Shown: piece after piece, positions 20,185 through 20,717 of the stretch
Position numbering within the stretch: the stretch's first letter is position 1
Layout: every line of letters begins with the position of its first letter
NCBI GenBank assembly: GCA_035290045.1
Contig: DATDVH010000040.1
Coordinates: 1-20,717 of the forward strand
Length of the DNA: 20,717 nt
Source: DATDVH01 sp035290045
Lineage (GTDB): Bacteria; Patescibacteriota; Microgenomatia; UBA1406; HO2-37-13b
Reading direction: 5' to 3'
Program-made: the position numbers and the translations under genes
The notes under the pieces: generated by a model
Seen by the model: only the letters and a program-made list of their open reading frames with translations
Told to the model about the DNA's origin: nothing
Database searches by the model: none

Positions 20185-20717
20185 TTAAACAACGCGGCTG
20201 CCGGCGGCTTCATGAATTTTTGCGAGAGTGTCAACGTCATGTTTATTGGAAAGTACGATCAGATTAGTTGATGTGGGGAGACGTAAATTAGGCAAAAACC
20301 TTGGCTTCAGATACGGCATGAGTGTATTTTCTGTTTCCTTCATGACATACTCTTGTTGCAGGAGAGGAATGAATTTGTTGATCTCGGCAAATATTTCGGC
20401 CACAGCGTCTCTTACGATACTGATGCGGTTTTGGTTTTCTTGTTGAGGGAGGCTGTTAAATAGCGCCAGTCCGCTTTTGAAAATTTCTTGGCCATGAAAA
20501 TAAAGCCGCGTTTCCAAAGGTTTGTTTTTTTGCGAGCTGTCAAGCATCAGTGAAAATAATTTACCGTACGTTTCAGTAAAGATTTTTTCCCACTGCGCGT
20601 GCGGTTCAAATTCTTTTTGATTTTTCATCACCAGATTATCAAGATTGACAAGACAAAGATTGTTTCGGGGTTCTTCTTCAAGAGAGGTTTTTTTGACATA
20701 GAGTTTGTCAGTTCTTG
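20185..20717 (-). CDS. Hypothetical protein, N-terminus outside the window
   Basis: The frame is open from the stop at 20185 to the right edge, so this is the C-terminal 176 residues or so of a longer protein. I do not recognise it. It appears soluble and largely helical, with EIFKSGLALFNSLPQQENQN and IVRDAVAEIFAEINKFIPLL forming likely amphipathic helices. Towards the end come PYLKPRFLPNLRLPTSTNLI and a DVDTLAKIHEAAG helix. In-frame GTG (20631) and ATG (20628) codons exist, but the open frame continues upstream in coding-like sequence (VKKTSLEEEPRNNLCLVNLD), so neither is likely to be the true start. It lies directly upstream of the GAPDH promoter. Confidence 0.7.
   Translation of the reverse strand, partial: RTDKLYVKKTSLEEEPRNNLCLVNLDNLVMKNQKEFEPHAQWEKIFTETYGKLFSLMLDSSQKNKPLETRLYFHGQEIFKSGLALFNSLPQQENQNRISIVRDAVAEIFAEINKFIPLLQQEYVMKETENTLMPYLKPRFLPNLRLPTSTNLIVLSNKHDVDTLAKIHEAAGSRVV

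Noticed and set aside
1..20717. CRISPR array, tRNA or rRNA genes
   Set aside because: No regularly spaced direct repeats, no cloverleaf other than the tmRNA ends, and no rRNA signature were seen on either strand.

Overview
The window looks like a piece of an AT-rich, tightly packed bacterial chromosome, most likely from a member of the Patescibacteria (Candidate Phyla Radiation). That placement is inferred from the gene families (endonuclease Q, a GldA/F/G-type ABC cluster, FtsB-like, small YidD, GldG and PerM-like proteins), short intergenic gaps, frequent gene overlaps, and an almost complete lack of Shine-Dalgarno sequences. No rRNA or other phylogenetic marker is present to settle it.

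Layout. Positions 1-738 hold a decayed transposase on the minus strand, interrupted by several short GC-rich palindromes. Positions 928-3460 (minus) carry an O-antigen ligase-like membrane protein and an endonuclease Q-like DNA repair nuclease. The trans-translation pair smpB and ssrA (tmRNA) follows at 3605-4521. Next, on the minus strand, come a GT39-like membrane glycosyltransferase, a Nudix hydrolase, a DUF1189-like membrane protein and yidD. The plus strand then carries trmD, a three-gene GldA/F/G-like ABC export cluster, comF, three small unrecognised genes (11983-12939), miaA, a PerM/AI-2E-type membrane protein, a small membrane protein and a YifB/ComM AAA+ protein. A minus-strand FtsB-like gene is divergent from a tyrosine recombinase; pyrE and an RNase HI gene follow. 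The window ends with minus-strand GAPDH and the 3' part of an unrecognised gene running off the edge.

How the genes fit together. Several are core information genes: trmD and miaA (tRNA modification), smpB/ssrA (ribosome rescue), RNase HI and EndoQ (DNA maintenance). ComF and YifB/ComM are competence or recombination proteins and lie about 3.4 kb apart. The O-antigen ligase, GT39-like protein and YidD belong to envelope biogenesis.

The strongest unusual signals are structural. (1) Short palindromes lie in the transposase; computationally removing two of them, of 19 and 22 bp, restores the reading frame exactly. (2) An AT-rich repeat of about 32 bp occurs between smpB and ssrA, and related versions lie in frame inside miaA, trmD and the RNase H gene, always encoding a KLKIKN-type stretch; a different repeat seems to sit in endoQ. 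(3) At almost every transcription-unit start a -10 box lies only 6-10 nt before the start codon, implying mainly leaderless mRNAs, with two pairs of divergent genes sharing overlapping -10 boxes. (4) The EndoQ protein ends in a bacterial sliding-clamp-binding pentapeptide. (5) An undescribed three-gene cassette lies between comF and miaA.
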